A stretch of 64,000 nt of DNA, from assembly GCF_021130785.1 (NCBI RefSeq), contig NW_025776243.1:1-64000 (forward strand), given 5' to 3'. Source of the DNA: Homalodisca vitripennis. Lineage: Eukaryota > Arthropoda > Insecta > Hemiptera > Cicadellidae. Shown here one piece after another: positions 45,957-58,806 of the stretch (the first letter of the stretch is position 1; every line of letters begins with the position of its first letter). The translations under genes and the position numbers were made by a program. The notes under the pieces were generated by a model. It searched no databases and was not told the origin of the DNA. It worked only from the letters and a program-made list of their open reading frames with translations.

Positions 45957-48900
45957 CTTCCCTGAACATTGAGATCTTTGTTGTTTTTTAACCTTATATA
46001 TTTATTATTATGCTTTATCTGTATTAACTATTCAAGCGAAAACTCTGGGTAGACATGCTAAGTAGCTTTGATTTTTACACTTTTAGACATACGATAAACA
46101 TATTATAAAGTTTCGTTTTCAAACTCAAATACAATGAAGTTTGTAAGAATTCATCATAAAAATTAGTAATACCAATAATGTATAGTTCTAGGAAATGTTT
46201 GGAATTATTTATATTTTGAATTGGTAGTTTTGAAATTTTTATATTATGCATATGTTTTGGTTAAAATACCACAGGGAGTGAATATATCCTTCAATAACTA
46301 TTTCATATCCTAAACCATGTGTGTATGAGGAATTAAACAGTAATATGTAATCATCAGAAATATGTGAGGGATTTGCCGCAGAACAACGTAAAGTTCTAAG
46401 TCCAAGGAATAGGACCATAACATCGTGTCTCAGAAATTGAAACGAGAAGACCTCTAAAAATTTAACTTGTGATTATTACGAGTGAATAAATTATTGATTT
46501 AACAGTTAACTAAATTTATAAAACCCCAGTAGGTTACATGATCCTGAAAGAAATAGATATACATTTGTCTTTATGTCTTTCACTCAATATCAGTTCTGTT
46601 TGTAGTATGTGTGTTTTAAATGTTGAAAAAGTTTGGAATAATACACGTTACATTATATACTTTGTTAATGTATCTATTATAGTGTAACAAAGTTTAAATA
46701 TAACTTCTAGATTAAGAATAACATTAATTATCTTTTGGAAGTAACTACACAAAAATTATTTAATCTTTAAATGAAAAGTTTGAATTTTTGTTTTTGTTGT
46801 TGTTAATATTTAAAATGTTAATACGGTTATGAACATAGAATCTAATAAGATATTACGTATCGAAAATTATATACCGCATAGATATGGCTCTAACGATACA
46901 ACTTAATAATAACGTACAATTTTATTAAACTTTGAATCCCTTAAATCCTTAAATAAGTAAGTAGTGCAATTCAAATAACCCTTATGAAAATAGTTATTTC
47001 AGCTGGAAAATATAACAATATTCAATAATTAACAAAAATACTACTACTAAAATTATTAAGTGGTTAAAATTTCTGTTATATTTTAGAACATACACGCCTC
47101 ATTAACCTGAACACGGGATCTTCATGTACTTATACTATACATTAGCTTCATAAGTGTGTAATATTATTAGCATATTTTAACAGTCATTTAATTTTTATGT
47201 TAAATTTCTGTCAGTAATGACTTACAGTAAGGAGACCTTTAGTAATTAATTCGTCAAATTAGCATATTTCTCATTAAACTCCATAATTACCTTTTATAGT
47301 TTTCATATTCAAGAAAAGTAATGCTTTTAAAGAATACTGCATGGAAATCTCATATAAAAATTCCCGTGTTATAATGTTAGTTACCTTACTCCTCCGAAAT
47401 GGCTTTACCGATTTTTACCAAATTCTATATGCATATTCAGTATGGCTGAGAATCAGGTAGTATCTATTTTTCATACCCCGAAGTGAAAAACGTGTGGTCC
47501 ACCAATTTAATTTAGAACATTACAGTTTTAAAAACGCCTGCAAATTGGAAACTGAAAATACGTGACAGTTCTGTTTTTTACATAGCCAAAAATTAAATGT
47601 ATATGGCGCTAATTTTTTTTACCTGTGTTTAAAATAAATTAACTTAAAGTTTCACTTTTCGATCACTTTATAATATAGTACATGTATGTGTACCTTGCGT
47701 CTTTTTTAAATTTTGTTGTTTCGTAGGCTTCAAACAATTTTAATCTTCTATCATTCAATTTTTAAATATGAGGAGTAATTAGTAAGTTAAGTAGTTTTCA
47801 TTATTTATTGAACGTTACTTAAACTATTGCTTGTCTGTAAAGTTAACTTGACTTTTTATTCAAACGACTGCGCTGAAATTTGACATGCAGACTCTTAAGG
47901 TCGCTGAGATGAATACATGCATATTCTTATTTCTAAAATCCCTCCGGGCTACGCCCCTCTAGTCTTTAAAGTAACAATATAATCTCTCTAAAAATTCTTA
48001 AATATTAAGTAAAAGAGAATTTCTAATTTTATCAACTGCTATGTGTAAACATTGTTTATTATTTTAAATTTGTTTACATTCATAGTGATTGAAAGTATTT
48101 TAAACGTCGTTTTAGATTTCAGCAATTAAGTAAGCACTTATCTATTTTACAAAATATCTCAAAACATAAGATGGTCAGAATTTGACACCAAAGATTCCAT
48201 TTGTAGCAGTCGGCGAGAACTATGCTACATGAAAGTTCGCTGGACTGTGTTTTTAACCAAAGTATTAATACCAGCTCTAAATGTTCTAAAATGATACAAT
48301 GTTTTTCAGTTCAAAAGGATACAAACCGTAATGTCATTGTTACCGTACTTTTAGCTATGCATTTTAATTAAATATTAAATATTAGATCTAAAAGATAATG
48401 TTACTATCTAACAATTTAAATTAGAATAGCCATAAATATAAACTTTTAAACGTATTTTCTTGATCGTGGCAACAAGGATAACTCAACATTGGCGTCGGAA
48501 ATAAAATTCACTCAAACCAGTAGTGGTCATACACGTGCAAGGCCTACTAAATTGCGTGAAAATAAGCGCGTAACTGCTAGAAGTGCAGATTTAAGAGACA
48601 AAATAATCTGACATTAACTTTACATTTTAACACAACACTGTTTTAGGTAAAGGTTTAATAACATTAAACCTATATTATTTGTCTTTGACAAAAGTTGGGT
48701 TGATCAGAACAGAGGCAAAAGCAGCAACGCCTCTAAAACACCTTAATATCAAAGTAAATTAACAATTACCATAAATAAAACAGTTTAACAATTTTTTCTT
48801 GATCTTGGGAAGAAGGGAAATTTAACATTGTATGACAAAAAATATAATTCACACGTACCAGAAATCTTCATACAAGTTTGCACCGTCGGTTGTAGAAAAA

Positions 48901-50774
48901 CATTCATGTAGAAGTTCGAGTGGGCAAACCATTCAGTTTGTTTTTGTTAGTTAAACATTGGCTAGCAAAAATATTTTAGAATCCAATGCGTTAAGGGATT
49001 CATGTTGTAATTAGTATGTAAATAATTGGTGAGAAAATTATACAATATTATTAACAATTATTTTTATACTTCACCTTGAAAAACATATGTTTTCCAGTAT
49101 GTTATACATCTTCTACAACTTTATAACGACTTACATTGTACATATTAATATTCATATATCCAAGATGATATAAATTTGTTTTGATTAGTAACTTCCGAGT
49201 GAATGTTCAGTAAAATTTATTACTAGATTTAAAAACTATTAAATGTTATCAGTTTTGTCTTAAATAAAAATCACAGTTCTAAATAAAAATAATGGATTTA
49301 TTTTAAACTTGGTAAATAAGTTCAATGTTTCAGAATTTTCCACAAAGAATTGATAAACCAATTAATAATTTTTAAAGGTCCTTTGGCAAGAAATAAAAAT
49401 ATCAATGAAATATATCAAACTAACAATCAGAGCTCCCTTCTAAAATATAATAATAAGGTTTTCAAATAAAAATCAAATGCCATTTGGAAAAAACTAAAAT
49501 AAAATTAACTTCTTAGTTCGCTCAAAATTCAAACTTCTCTTTCCACTAGTTGTACCTTAACTTTCAAGTCTTTGTAATTCAGATACAACTCTCTCAAAAA
49601 ATAATTAATGTTCAATTAATTTCAAATTAATAATTCACAATAAAACAGTTCAAATTAAATATTAATAAATTACTAAATTTCCAAATCTGAATTAAAGTTA
49701 TTAACAAAGTTAAATTTTAATTCACTTTTCTTGCAAGTATGAACCAAATGTAACTTGTACGATTCTATTGTGCTCTATTGTTCATCGAGAATCAGTTATG
49801 CAGATTGCTCTGTAGTGTCTATGAATTTAATTTTTCCTCAAAATCCTCGCGGGAAAAAAATTAAAAAACACGGCGCTACAGTGCATCAACTTAAATCACG
49901 AAAATTACCAAAAGAAGGGCAAAAATTATGAGCTGGCAGTTATATACTTCCCCTTCCCAAAAATTATGATGGACATCCGCGGTGTTCTCTCATCGCCCCA
50001 GCCATATCCAACCTGAGAACCATAGCCTTCTCTGAACTAATGTAACTGCAGAACAAGTTCTGATCAATTTAAGGCAGTGAACCGCCTTCCTAATAATTTC
50101 AACTTACCAGCAGTAACTTGCCGAAGGATTACATATTGGTTTTTATCCTAATTCCTCAAAATGTAATTTAAAATTAAATCCCAATATTTCTTTCTTAAAA
50201 TTTTCATTCAAATTAAGTGTTAATTAAAAAATTAGTCAATGTAGCTTTAAAAAACGCTAAACATTTCTAAATGGCTTATACTATTAGCATAGATAAAAAA
50301 TATACGTAGAAATTTATTTAATTTAGAAATCTATGATTGATAACTACTGTTGTTTGTATAAATAGAAGAGTATGAAACTTCAACAGCGAAGGAACAAAAA
50401 CCAGATGTTTCTGAATATAGGCGATCGTGATCGCAATGAATTGGCAATAAGAAGATGATGATTGATGACTACACCAGGATGTATCCGATCAGTCAAACTC
50501 ATGAGATATATATGACATTGTTTGATATTGTCTAGCATTAATATCAGGATAGGATGAATTTGCAAATGGAAACTAAATAAAATAACTTGTTGTATACATA
50601 CTTTACAATACACTTAAATCAGTACCATAATAATAAGTATCAAGATGGAGTAAATTGTGGTTCAAGAAATATTTTGAGAAATGTTCACTTTCAGCTAGAA
50701 CAAATTATTAAAACAGAGAGATAACATAACACTTATCTCTTTATTCCTCAAATTCAATATCATCTCATACTTTG
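45957..50774. repeat. Spacer of unit 3
   Basis: Duplicate of 5570-10165 and 34300-39069. It carries the roughly 400-bp block (47900-48290) missing in unit 1 and an extra stretch of about 100 bp near 47641-47745 not in the other units. No gene seen. Confidence 0.8.
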
Positions 50775-50932
50775 TTAGGCGGATTTCTTTATGTAACCAT
50801 CAGAGTATGTCTCGAACCTCCGTTGAACCTAAGACCTGATCAGGTTCAATTTCTCCGCACGTATCGTCATTGATTCCTAGCGTATAAACTGTAGACCCGT
50901 TTAGATTTGAGTTGAGAGCACTTTCGCATCAT
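50775..50932 (-). pseudogene. Degenerate terminal exon, relic alpha (unit 3)
   Basis: Counterpart of 10166-10369 with an internal deletion on the right side; the sequence jumps from CTTTCGCATCAT to TCTTATCTTTTGAC. Same unidentified terminal exon. Confidence 0.35.
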
Positions 50933-51385
50933 TCTTATCTTTTGACATTTAAAGGTTTGTTGTTTAGACAATGTTTCAAATGGATAACAGTATAATCAGG
51001 TTCTTAAATTTTATAGATTAGTCATCTTAATATCAATAAAATCACAGACAACCATAATTACCTATATAATAATCTGACCCACCAAACACAGATTTTAACA
51101 ATCAATGAGTACGTACATTCTTCACGAGATTAGGTAAACTTACCACTGGGGATTATTGCACATTTTGAGTATGTCGGAGTAACTATGATTTCAAAATAAA
51201 ATCTATATTTAACTATGCCATACTATCTAATACCCTGCTACAAGATCAAAAATATACATATGTGGCTCTGAGAAGCCTACATTGGGCAAAACTCGTCTAC
51301 ATTTGACCGTTGTAATCTACTTATAGTATAACGTAGACGGTATAAACTTTTGTAGCACATTTTGGTTTACCTTGCTGTTCTAATC
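50933..51385. other. End of the duplicated spacer
   Basis: Co-linear with 39290-39735 up to GCTGTTCTAATC at 51385. After this, unit 2 continues into the 119-bp tandem repeat, while here the satellite array begins. No gene seen. Confidence 0.7.
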
Positions 51386-53583
51386 CTATATATATACAGC
51401 CGCATGTGATACTGACTGACTCACTGACTGACATATATATACAAATTCTAACATACTTCTAGAAGTGCTGGAAACTTGAAATTTGGCATGCAGGTACCTT
51501 TTGCAATATGACCCACAGGAAAAGTCTGAAAACCGGATATTTTTACTTTTTAACCCTTCAAAAAAATTAAAAACCGGTTGAAACTGGTTAAAAACTGGTG
51601 TAGTTTTTTGCTTTAGAGCCGTCTAGCGAATAAACCGTTGGTCGTAGCTCAAATCTAATTTTTGAGGGGATTTAGCGAATTTTCTGATCTACAAAATAGG
51701 CACATTAGATTTTCCCACATCTCTACCGATCAACCCGTAAAATGCTTCCAAACTCGAACATTTTGCCGAATTTTGGCAATTTTCGCTTGTAGACTTTTGT
51801 TTGACGCTCTGTAGTGTCTAAACCGTAGGTCGTAGCTCGGATCTGACGAAAAAAACGCTAGTGTGGAGTGAAGCGATCTACAAAAAAGGTCCAGTGACTT
51901 TTTGCTCTATCTCCATTGGTTTGGCCGCAAAACGCGATTAAGTGAAAACATTTTGAAAATTTTGCCCAAAAATTTACCTTTCGGGCTCGATAGCGCCTAA
52001 ACGGTTGGTCGTAGCTCAAATTAAATTTTCATTAGGATTTAGTAAAACGGCGTGATCTACAAAAAAGGTCAAGTAACATATTGCCCTATCCCCAATGGTT
52101 TGGCCGCATTACGCGTTTTAATGTATCGATTTTTCAAGTTTTACGTGAGATATTGTTTTCTGTGCTCCATTGCAGACAAAACCTTAGTTCTAGGCCAGAA
52201 TAAAAATTTGATTTTAATACAAAATAATGCGATGTACACAAAAGTTTCAGTGACTTTTTACTCTATCTTCCATGGTTTAGCCGTAAAAACGTGATTATGT
52301 CGAAAATTTCACTTAAAAACTTACATTTCGGACTCGATAGTGGCCGAACAGTTGGCCGTAGCTTAAATGTAAAACTATTTATAACTAGCTATTGATAAAA
52401 TCAACAAAAAAGGTACAATAGCTTTCTGTCGTTTATCTTTCCGTAAGCCTGGTAAATACTCTAAAAGGCAAATTCTTTGTCGTCAATTTTAGGGGTTTTA
52501 AATCTTGCAACTATAATTAGTGCGATTCGTGCTGGTTCCAGATTGACCTTGTATTAATACGTTAACGAGTGACTAAAACCCCCCTCCACGTCGGGAGTTG
52601 GCTGAGCTTTAGTGAAGCTTCAATAGTAGATAGGGACAAAGTGTTTTTTTTATGTTTACAGGCACAACACCCTCTAAAATAGGCCCAGGTGTGTCATTAA
52701 CCCCTTGTAACATTAACCCACCCCCCCGGGAATTTGTTCATATGACCAGACAATATCCTGACGAATTTAAACCCCCTGATGTCTTAACCCCCTTAACATT
52801 AATCACCCCCCCCCCCGGGAATTTCTCGCCTTGACTAGATAGTCTCCTGGTGATATTAAACCCCCTGTTCCACTTACAATACTGCCTTAAGGTCGGTTTT
52901 TTATTATGTTTATACTAAACAATTCAAGATAGCTGACCAGTGCAGACTTTTCTCCCGAGCTCATTCCTGGCTAAACCAAAGCTCGCAGCTAAAATCTGAT
53001 GACGGAATCGAAAGATAAAATTAAATTTCCGACAAGAAAGGTCCAGTCACTTTTTCTCGTATCTCTAACGGTTAAGCCGTAAAACGCTCTCAAAGTCAAA
53101 AGTTTGGGTGAATCCGGAAAATTAAACTATGATATACGCTGACTTTAGTTACCATAAAATTCTTCTTGTCTTCTAATTTCGCGAACACATAACTTAACTG
53201 TTCTGCGATGTCTATTGATTGTTATTATACACCACATATCAATTGGCTGAGCGTTAGCGAAGCGATATGACCCGTACGATTCTCGGAATCGGATAGAGCA
53301 GGGAACATGAAACCTCATGTACGAATTTTAACAATCACCAAATCTCTTAACCCCCTTGGGAAGTTCCTGGTATGACCAGATAACCCCCCGATGTCTTAAC
53401 CCCTGGTAACATTAAAACCCCCCCAGGGAATTTCCTGGCTTGACCTCATGTCTAAATTTTAACAATCATCAAATCCCTCTTATCTCGAATATGCAAGCGT
53501 AAATTTAACCGCTCATCCCCGAATTTGCAAGCGTACATCATGGGGGCCTGGGGGCGTAGCCCCCAGCGAGCCGAAGGCGAGTC
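51386..53583. repeat. Diverged leading unit of the array
   Basis: About 2.2 kb starting TATATATATACAGCCGCATGTG. It has five loosely similar sub-repeats around the phrase CGTTGGTCGTAGCTC or variants (near 51640, 51825, 52005, 52185, 52350), a C-run tract (52680-52860) and the hairpin tail. It differs from the later units by many substitutions, as expected for the edge of a homogenised array. Confidence 0.85.
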
Positions 53584-55324
53584 TAATATATATACAACCG
53601 CATGTGTAACTGACTGACTGACTCACTCACTCACGTATACTAATTCTAACCTACTTCCAGATGAGTTAGAGACTTGAAATTTGGTACACAGATAGCTTTC
53701 CACGTGTAACCACCAGGAAAATCCCGAAAAGTGAGAATTTTTCATTTTCAACCCCTCAAAAAAATTCCCAAAAAATCGCGCATTCTTCACCCCTGCAGGC
53801 ATTTTTTGTAAGCCCGATAGCGGGCGAACCGTTGGAGCTAGCTCGGATCTGACGGAAAATTCATGGTCAGGAATGAAGTGAACTACAAAAAAGGTCTAAA
53901 TGACTTTTTGCTCTATCTTCCATGGTTAAGCGACAAAACGCTCGAACATTTGAAATTCCAGAGATTTTTTCGATAAAAATAATGTTTCAAGCCCGATAGC
54001 GGCCGAACCGTTGGTCGTAGCTCAAATCTGATTGAGCCATCAAATTAGCAAATTGCGCGATCTACAGAAAAGGTCCTGTAATCTTTTGCCCTATCTCGAT
54101 TGGTTTTGGCCGAAAAAAAAACGTGATTATGTACAATTTTGTTGTAACTTTTACGCGAAACTTTTGTTTTTGGGGTCGATAGCGGCGAAACCATTGGTCG
54201 GAGGTCAAAATAAGACTAACGTTTTATTTAGGAAATAAGATGACCTACAAAAAAGGTCCAGTGACTTTTTACTATATTTCCCTTAGTTTGACCGCAAAAC
54301 GCGATTAAGTGAAAATATTGGACATTTTCGCCTAAAAATTTACATTCCGGGCTTGATAGCGGCTAAACGGTTGGTCGTAACTCAAAACAAATTTTAAACG
54401 GGATTTAGGAAATCACGTGATCTACAGAAAAGGTTCAGTGACTTCGGGAGTTGGCTGAGCGTTAGCTAAGCGTCAATAGTAGATAGGGACAGAGGAATAT
54501 TTATTATGTTCACAGACACAATACCCTGTAAAAAAGGCCCAAGTGTGTCATTAACCCCCCCCCCCCCGGGGATTTCCTGGTATGACCTGATAACCTCCTG
54601 TACATTCAACCCCCTGATGTGTTTAACCCCCCTGGTAACATTAAACCCCCCCAGGGAATTTCCTGCCATGACCTCATGTCCGAATTTTACCAGTCACCAA
54701 ATCTCTTAACCCCCCCCCTGGGAAGATCCTGGTATGACCAGATAACCCCCTGGAGACTTATCCCCCGGTAACGTTAACCCCCCCTGGGAATTTGTTCATA
54801 TGACCAGACAATATCCTGACGAAATTAAACCCCCTCTTGTCTTAACCTCCTTAACATTAATCACCCACCCAGGGAATTTCTCGCCTTGACTAGATAGTCT
54901 CCTGGTGATATTAAACCCCCTGTTCGACTTAAAATACTGCCTTGAGGTCGGTTTTTATTATGTTTATACTAAACAATTCAAGATAGCTGACCCGTGCAGA
55001 CTTTTCTCCCGAGCTCATTTCTGGCTAAACCATAGGTCGTAGATCAGATCTGAGGGCACAATCGAAAGACAAAATTAAATTTCCAACAAGAAAGGTCCAG
55101 TCACTTTTTGTCGTATCTCTAACGGTTTAACCGCAAAAATGCCCTCAAAGTCAAAAGTTTTTACGAATCCGGAAAAAAATCTATGAAAAAGGTCAATTTT
55201 TAAATCCCTTGTCATTTACTTAATGTCCGGACTTAACCAGTCACCGAATTCCGCTTATCCCCGAATTTGCAAGCGTTTACTTTGGGGCCTGGGGGCGTAG
55301 CCCCCAGCGAGCCGAAGGCGAGTC
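53584..55324. repeat. Array unit 1, type A
   Basis: Type A head: ACAACCGCATGTGTAACTGAC and TTCCAGATGAGTTAGAGACT. Sub-repeat keyword GATAGCGG or GATAGCGGGC at about 53816, 53995, 54178 and 54355, a period of about 180 bp. Confidence 0.93.
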
Positions 55325-57066
55325 CTATATTATATACAGCCGCATGTGAAACCACTCACTCACTCACTCACTGATGGATGTATACAAATTCTAACATAGT
55401 TCTAGAAGTGCTGGAAACTTGAAATTTGGCACGCGGGTACCTTTTGTCGTGTAACCAACAGGAAAAGTCTGAAAACCGGACTTTTTTACTTCTAAACCCC
55501 TCAAAAAAATTCCCGAAAAATCGCGCATTTTTCACCCCTGCAGGCCTTTTTTGTAAGCCCGATAGCGGGCGAAACCGTTCTAGCTAGCTCGGATCTGACG
55601 AAAAATTCATAATCAGGAATGAGGTGAACTACAAAAAAGGTCCAGTGACTTTTTGCTCTATCTTCCATGGTTTAAGCGACAAAACGCTCGAACATTTGAA
55701 ATTCCAGAGATTTTTTCGATAAAAATAATGTTTCAAGCCCGATAGCGGCCGAACCGTTGGTCGTAGCTCAAATCTGATTGACCCATCAAATTAGCAAATT
55801 GCGCGATCTACAGAAAAGGTCCAGTAACTTTTTGCCCTATCTCGATTGGTTTGGCCGAAAAACGTGATTATGTACAATTTTGTTGTAACTTTTACGCGAA
55901 ACTTTTGTTTTTGGGGTCGATAGCGGCGAAACCATTGGTCGGAGGTCAAAATAAGACTAACGTTTTATTTAGGAAATAAGATGACCTACAAAAAAGGTCC
56001 AGTGACTTTTTACTATATTTCCCTTAGTTTGACCGCAAAACGCGATTAAGTGAAAATATTGGACATTTTCGCCTAAAAAATTTACATTCCGGGCTTGATA
56101 GCGGCTAAACGGTTGGTCGTAACTCAAAACAAATTTTAAAACGGGATTTAGGAAATCACGTGATCTACAGAAAAGGTTCAGTGACTTCGGGAGTTGGCTG
56201 AGCGTTAGCTAAGCGTCAATAGTAGATAGGGACAGAGGAATATTTATTATGTTCACAGACACAATACCCTGTAAAAAAGGCCCAAGTGTGTCATTAACCC
56301 CCCCCCCCCCCGGGGATTTCCTGGTATGACCTGATAACCTCCTGTACATTCAACCCCCTGATGTGTTAACCCCCCTGGTAACATTAAACCCCCCCAGGGA
56401 ATTTCCTGCCATGACCTCATGTCCGAATTTTACCAGTCACCAAATCTCTTAACCCCCCCCCTGGGAAGATCCTGGTATGACCAGATAAACCCCCTGGAGA
56501 CTTATCCCCCGGTAACGTTAACCCCCCTGGGAATTTGTTCATATGACCAGACAATATCCTGACGAAATTAAACCCCCTCTTGTCTTAACCTCCTTAACAT
56601 TAATCACCCACCCAGGGAATTTCTCGCCTTGACTAGATAGTCTCCTGGTGATATTAAACCCCCTGTTCGACTTAAAATACTGCCTTGAGGTCGGTTTTTA
56701 TTATGTTTATACTAAACAATTCAAGATAGCTGACCCGTGCAGACTTTTCTCCCGAGCTCATTTCTGGCTAAACCATAGGTCGTAGATCAGATCTGAGGGC
56801 ACAATCGAAAGACAAAATTAAATTTCCAACAAGAAAGGTCCAGTCACTTTTTGTCGTATCTCTAACGGTTTAACCGCAAAATGCCCTCAAAGTCAAAAGT
56901 TTTTACGAATCCGGAAAAAAATCTATGAAAAAGGTCAATTTTTAAATCCCTTGTCATTTACTTAATGTCCGGACTTAACCAGTCACCGAATTCCGCTTAT
57001 CCCCGAATTTGCAAGCGTTTACTTTGGGGCCTGGGGGCGTAGCCCCCAGCGAGCCGAAGGCGAGTC
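55325..57066. repeat. Array unit 2, type B
   Basis: Type B head: CTATATTATATACAGCCGCA, then CACTCACTCACTGATGGATG and TCTAGAAGTGCTGGAAACTT. The body after the first sub-repeat is nearly the same as type A. Confidence 0.93.
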
Positions 57067-58806
57067 TAATATATATACAACCGCATGTGTAACTGACTGA
57101 CTGACTCACTCACTCACGTATACTAATTCTAACCTACTTCCAGATGAGTTAGAGACTTGAAATTTGGTACACAGATAGCTTTCCACGTGTAACCACCAGG
57201 AAAATCCCGAAAAGTGAGAATTTTTCATTTTCAACCCCTCAAAAAAATTCCCAAAAAATCGCGCATTCTTCACCCCTGCAGGCATTTTTTTTGTAAGCCC
57301 GATAGCGGGCGAAACCGTTGGAGCTAGCTCGGATCTGACGGAAAATTCATGGTCAGGAATGAAGTGAACTACAAAAAAGGTCTAATGACTTTTTGCTCTA
57401 TCTTCCATGGTTAAGCGACAAAACGCTCGAACATTTGAAATTCCAGAGATTTTTTCGATAAAAATAATGTTTCAAGCCCGATAGCGGCCGAACCGTTAGT
57501 CGTAGCTCAAATCTGATTGAGCCATCAAATTAGCAAATTGCGCGATCTACAGAAAAGGTCCTGTAATCTTTTGCCCTATCTCGATTGGTTTGGCCCGAAA
57601 AAAACGTGATTATGTACAATTTTGTTGTAAACTTTTACGCGAAACTTTTGTTTTTGGGGTCGATAGCGGCGAAACCATTGGTCGGAGGTCAAAATAAGAC
57701 TAACGTTTTATTTAGGAAATAAGATGACCTACAAAAAAGGTCCAGTGACTTTTTACTATATTTCCCTTAGTTTGACCGCAAAACGCGATTAAGTGAAAAT
57801 ATTGGACATTTTCGCCTAAAAATTTACATTCCGGGCTTGATAGCGGCTAAACGGTTGGTCGTAACTCAAAACAAATTTTAAACGGGATTTAGGAAATCAC
57901 GTGATCTACAGAAAAGGTTCAGTGACTTCGGGAGTTGGCTGAGCGTTAGCTAAGCGTCAATAGTAGATAGGGACAGAGGAATATTTATTATGTTCACAGA
58001 CACAATACCCTGTAAAAAAGGCCCAAGTGTGTCATTAACCCCCCCCCCGGGGATTTCCTGGTATGACCTGATAACCTCCTGTACATTCAACCCCCTGATG
58101 TGTTAACCCCCCTGGTAACATTAAACCCCCCCAGGGAATTTCCTGCCATGACCTCATGTCCGAATTTTACCAGTCACCAAATCTCTTTAACCCCCCCCCC
58201 TGGGAAGATCCTGGTATGACCAGATAACCCCCTGGAGACTTATCCCCCGGTAACGTTAACCCCCCCTGGGAATTTGTTCATATGACCAGACAATATCCTG
58301 ACGAAATTAAACCCCCTCTTGTCTTAACCTCCTTAACATTAATCACCCACCCAGGGAATTTCTCGCCTTGACTAGATAGTCTCCTGGTGATATTAAACCC
58401 CCTGTTCGACTTAAAATACTGCCTTGAGGTCGGTTTTTATTATGTTTATACTAAACAATTCAAGATAGCTGACCCGTGCAGACTTTTCTCCCGAGCTCAT
58501 TTCTGGCTAAACCATAGGTCGTAGATCAGATCTGAGGGCACAATCGAAAGACAAAATTAAATTTCCAACAAGAAAGGTCCAGTCACTTTTTGTCGTATCT
58601 CTAACGGTTTAACCGCAAAATGCCCTCAAAGTCAAAAGTTTTTTACGAATCCGGAAAAAAATCTATGAAAAAGGTCAATTTTTAAATCCCTTGTCATTTA
58701 CTTAATGTCCGGACTTAACCAGTCACCGAATTCCGCTTATCCCCGAATTTGCAAGCGTTTACTTTGGGGCCTGGGGGCGTAGCCCCCAGCGAGCCGAAGG
58801 CGAGTC
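57067..58806. repeat. Array unit 3, type A
   Basis: Same head as unit 1 and near-identical body; visible differences are mostly homopolymer lengths. Confidence 0.93.

Noticed and set aside
54032..54238. Frames of about 68 codons repeated in the array (also near 61007)
   Set aside because: The sub-repeat length of about 180 bp is a multiple of three, which produces chance repeating frames; no start context, domain or conservation apart from the DNA.
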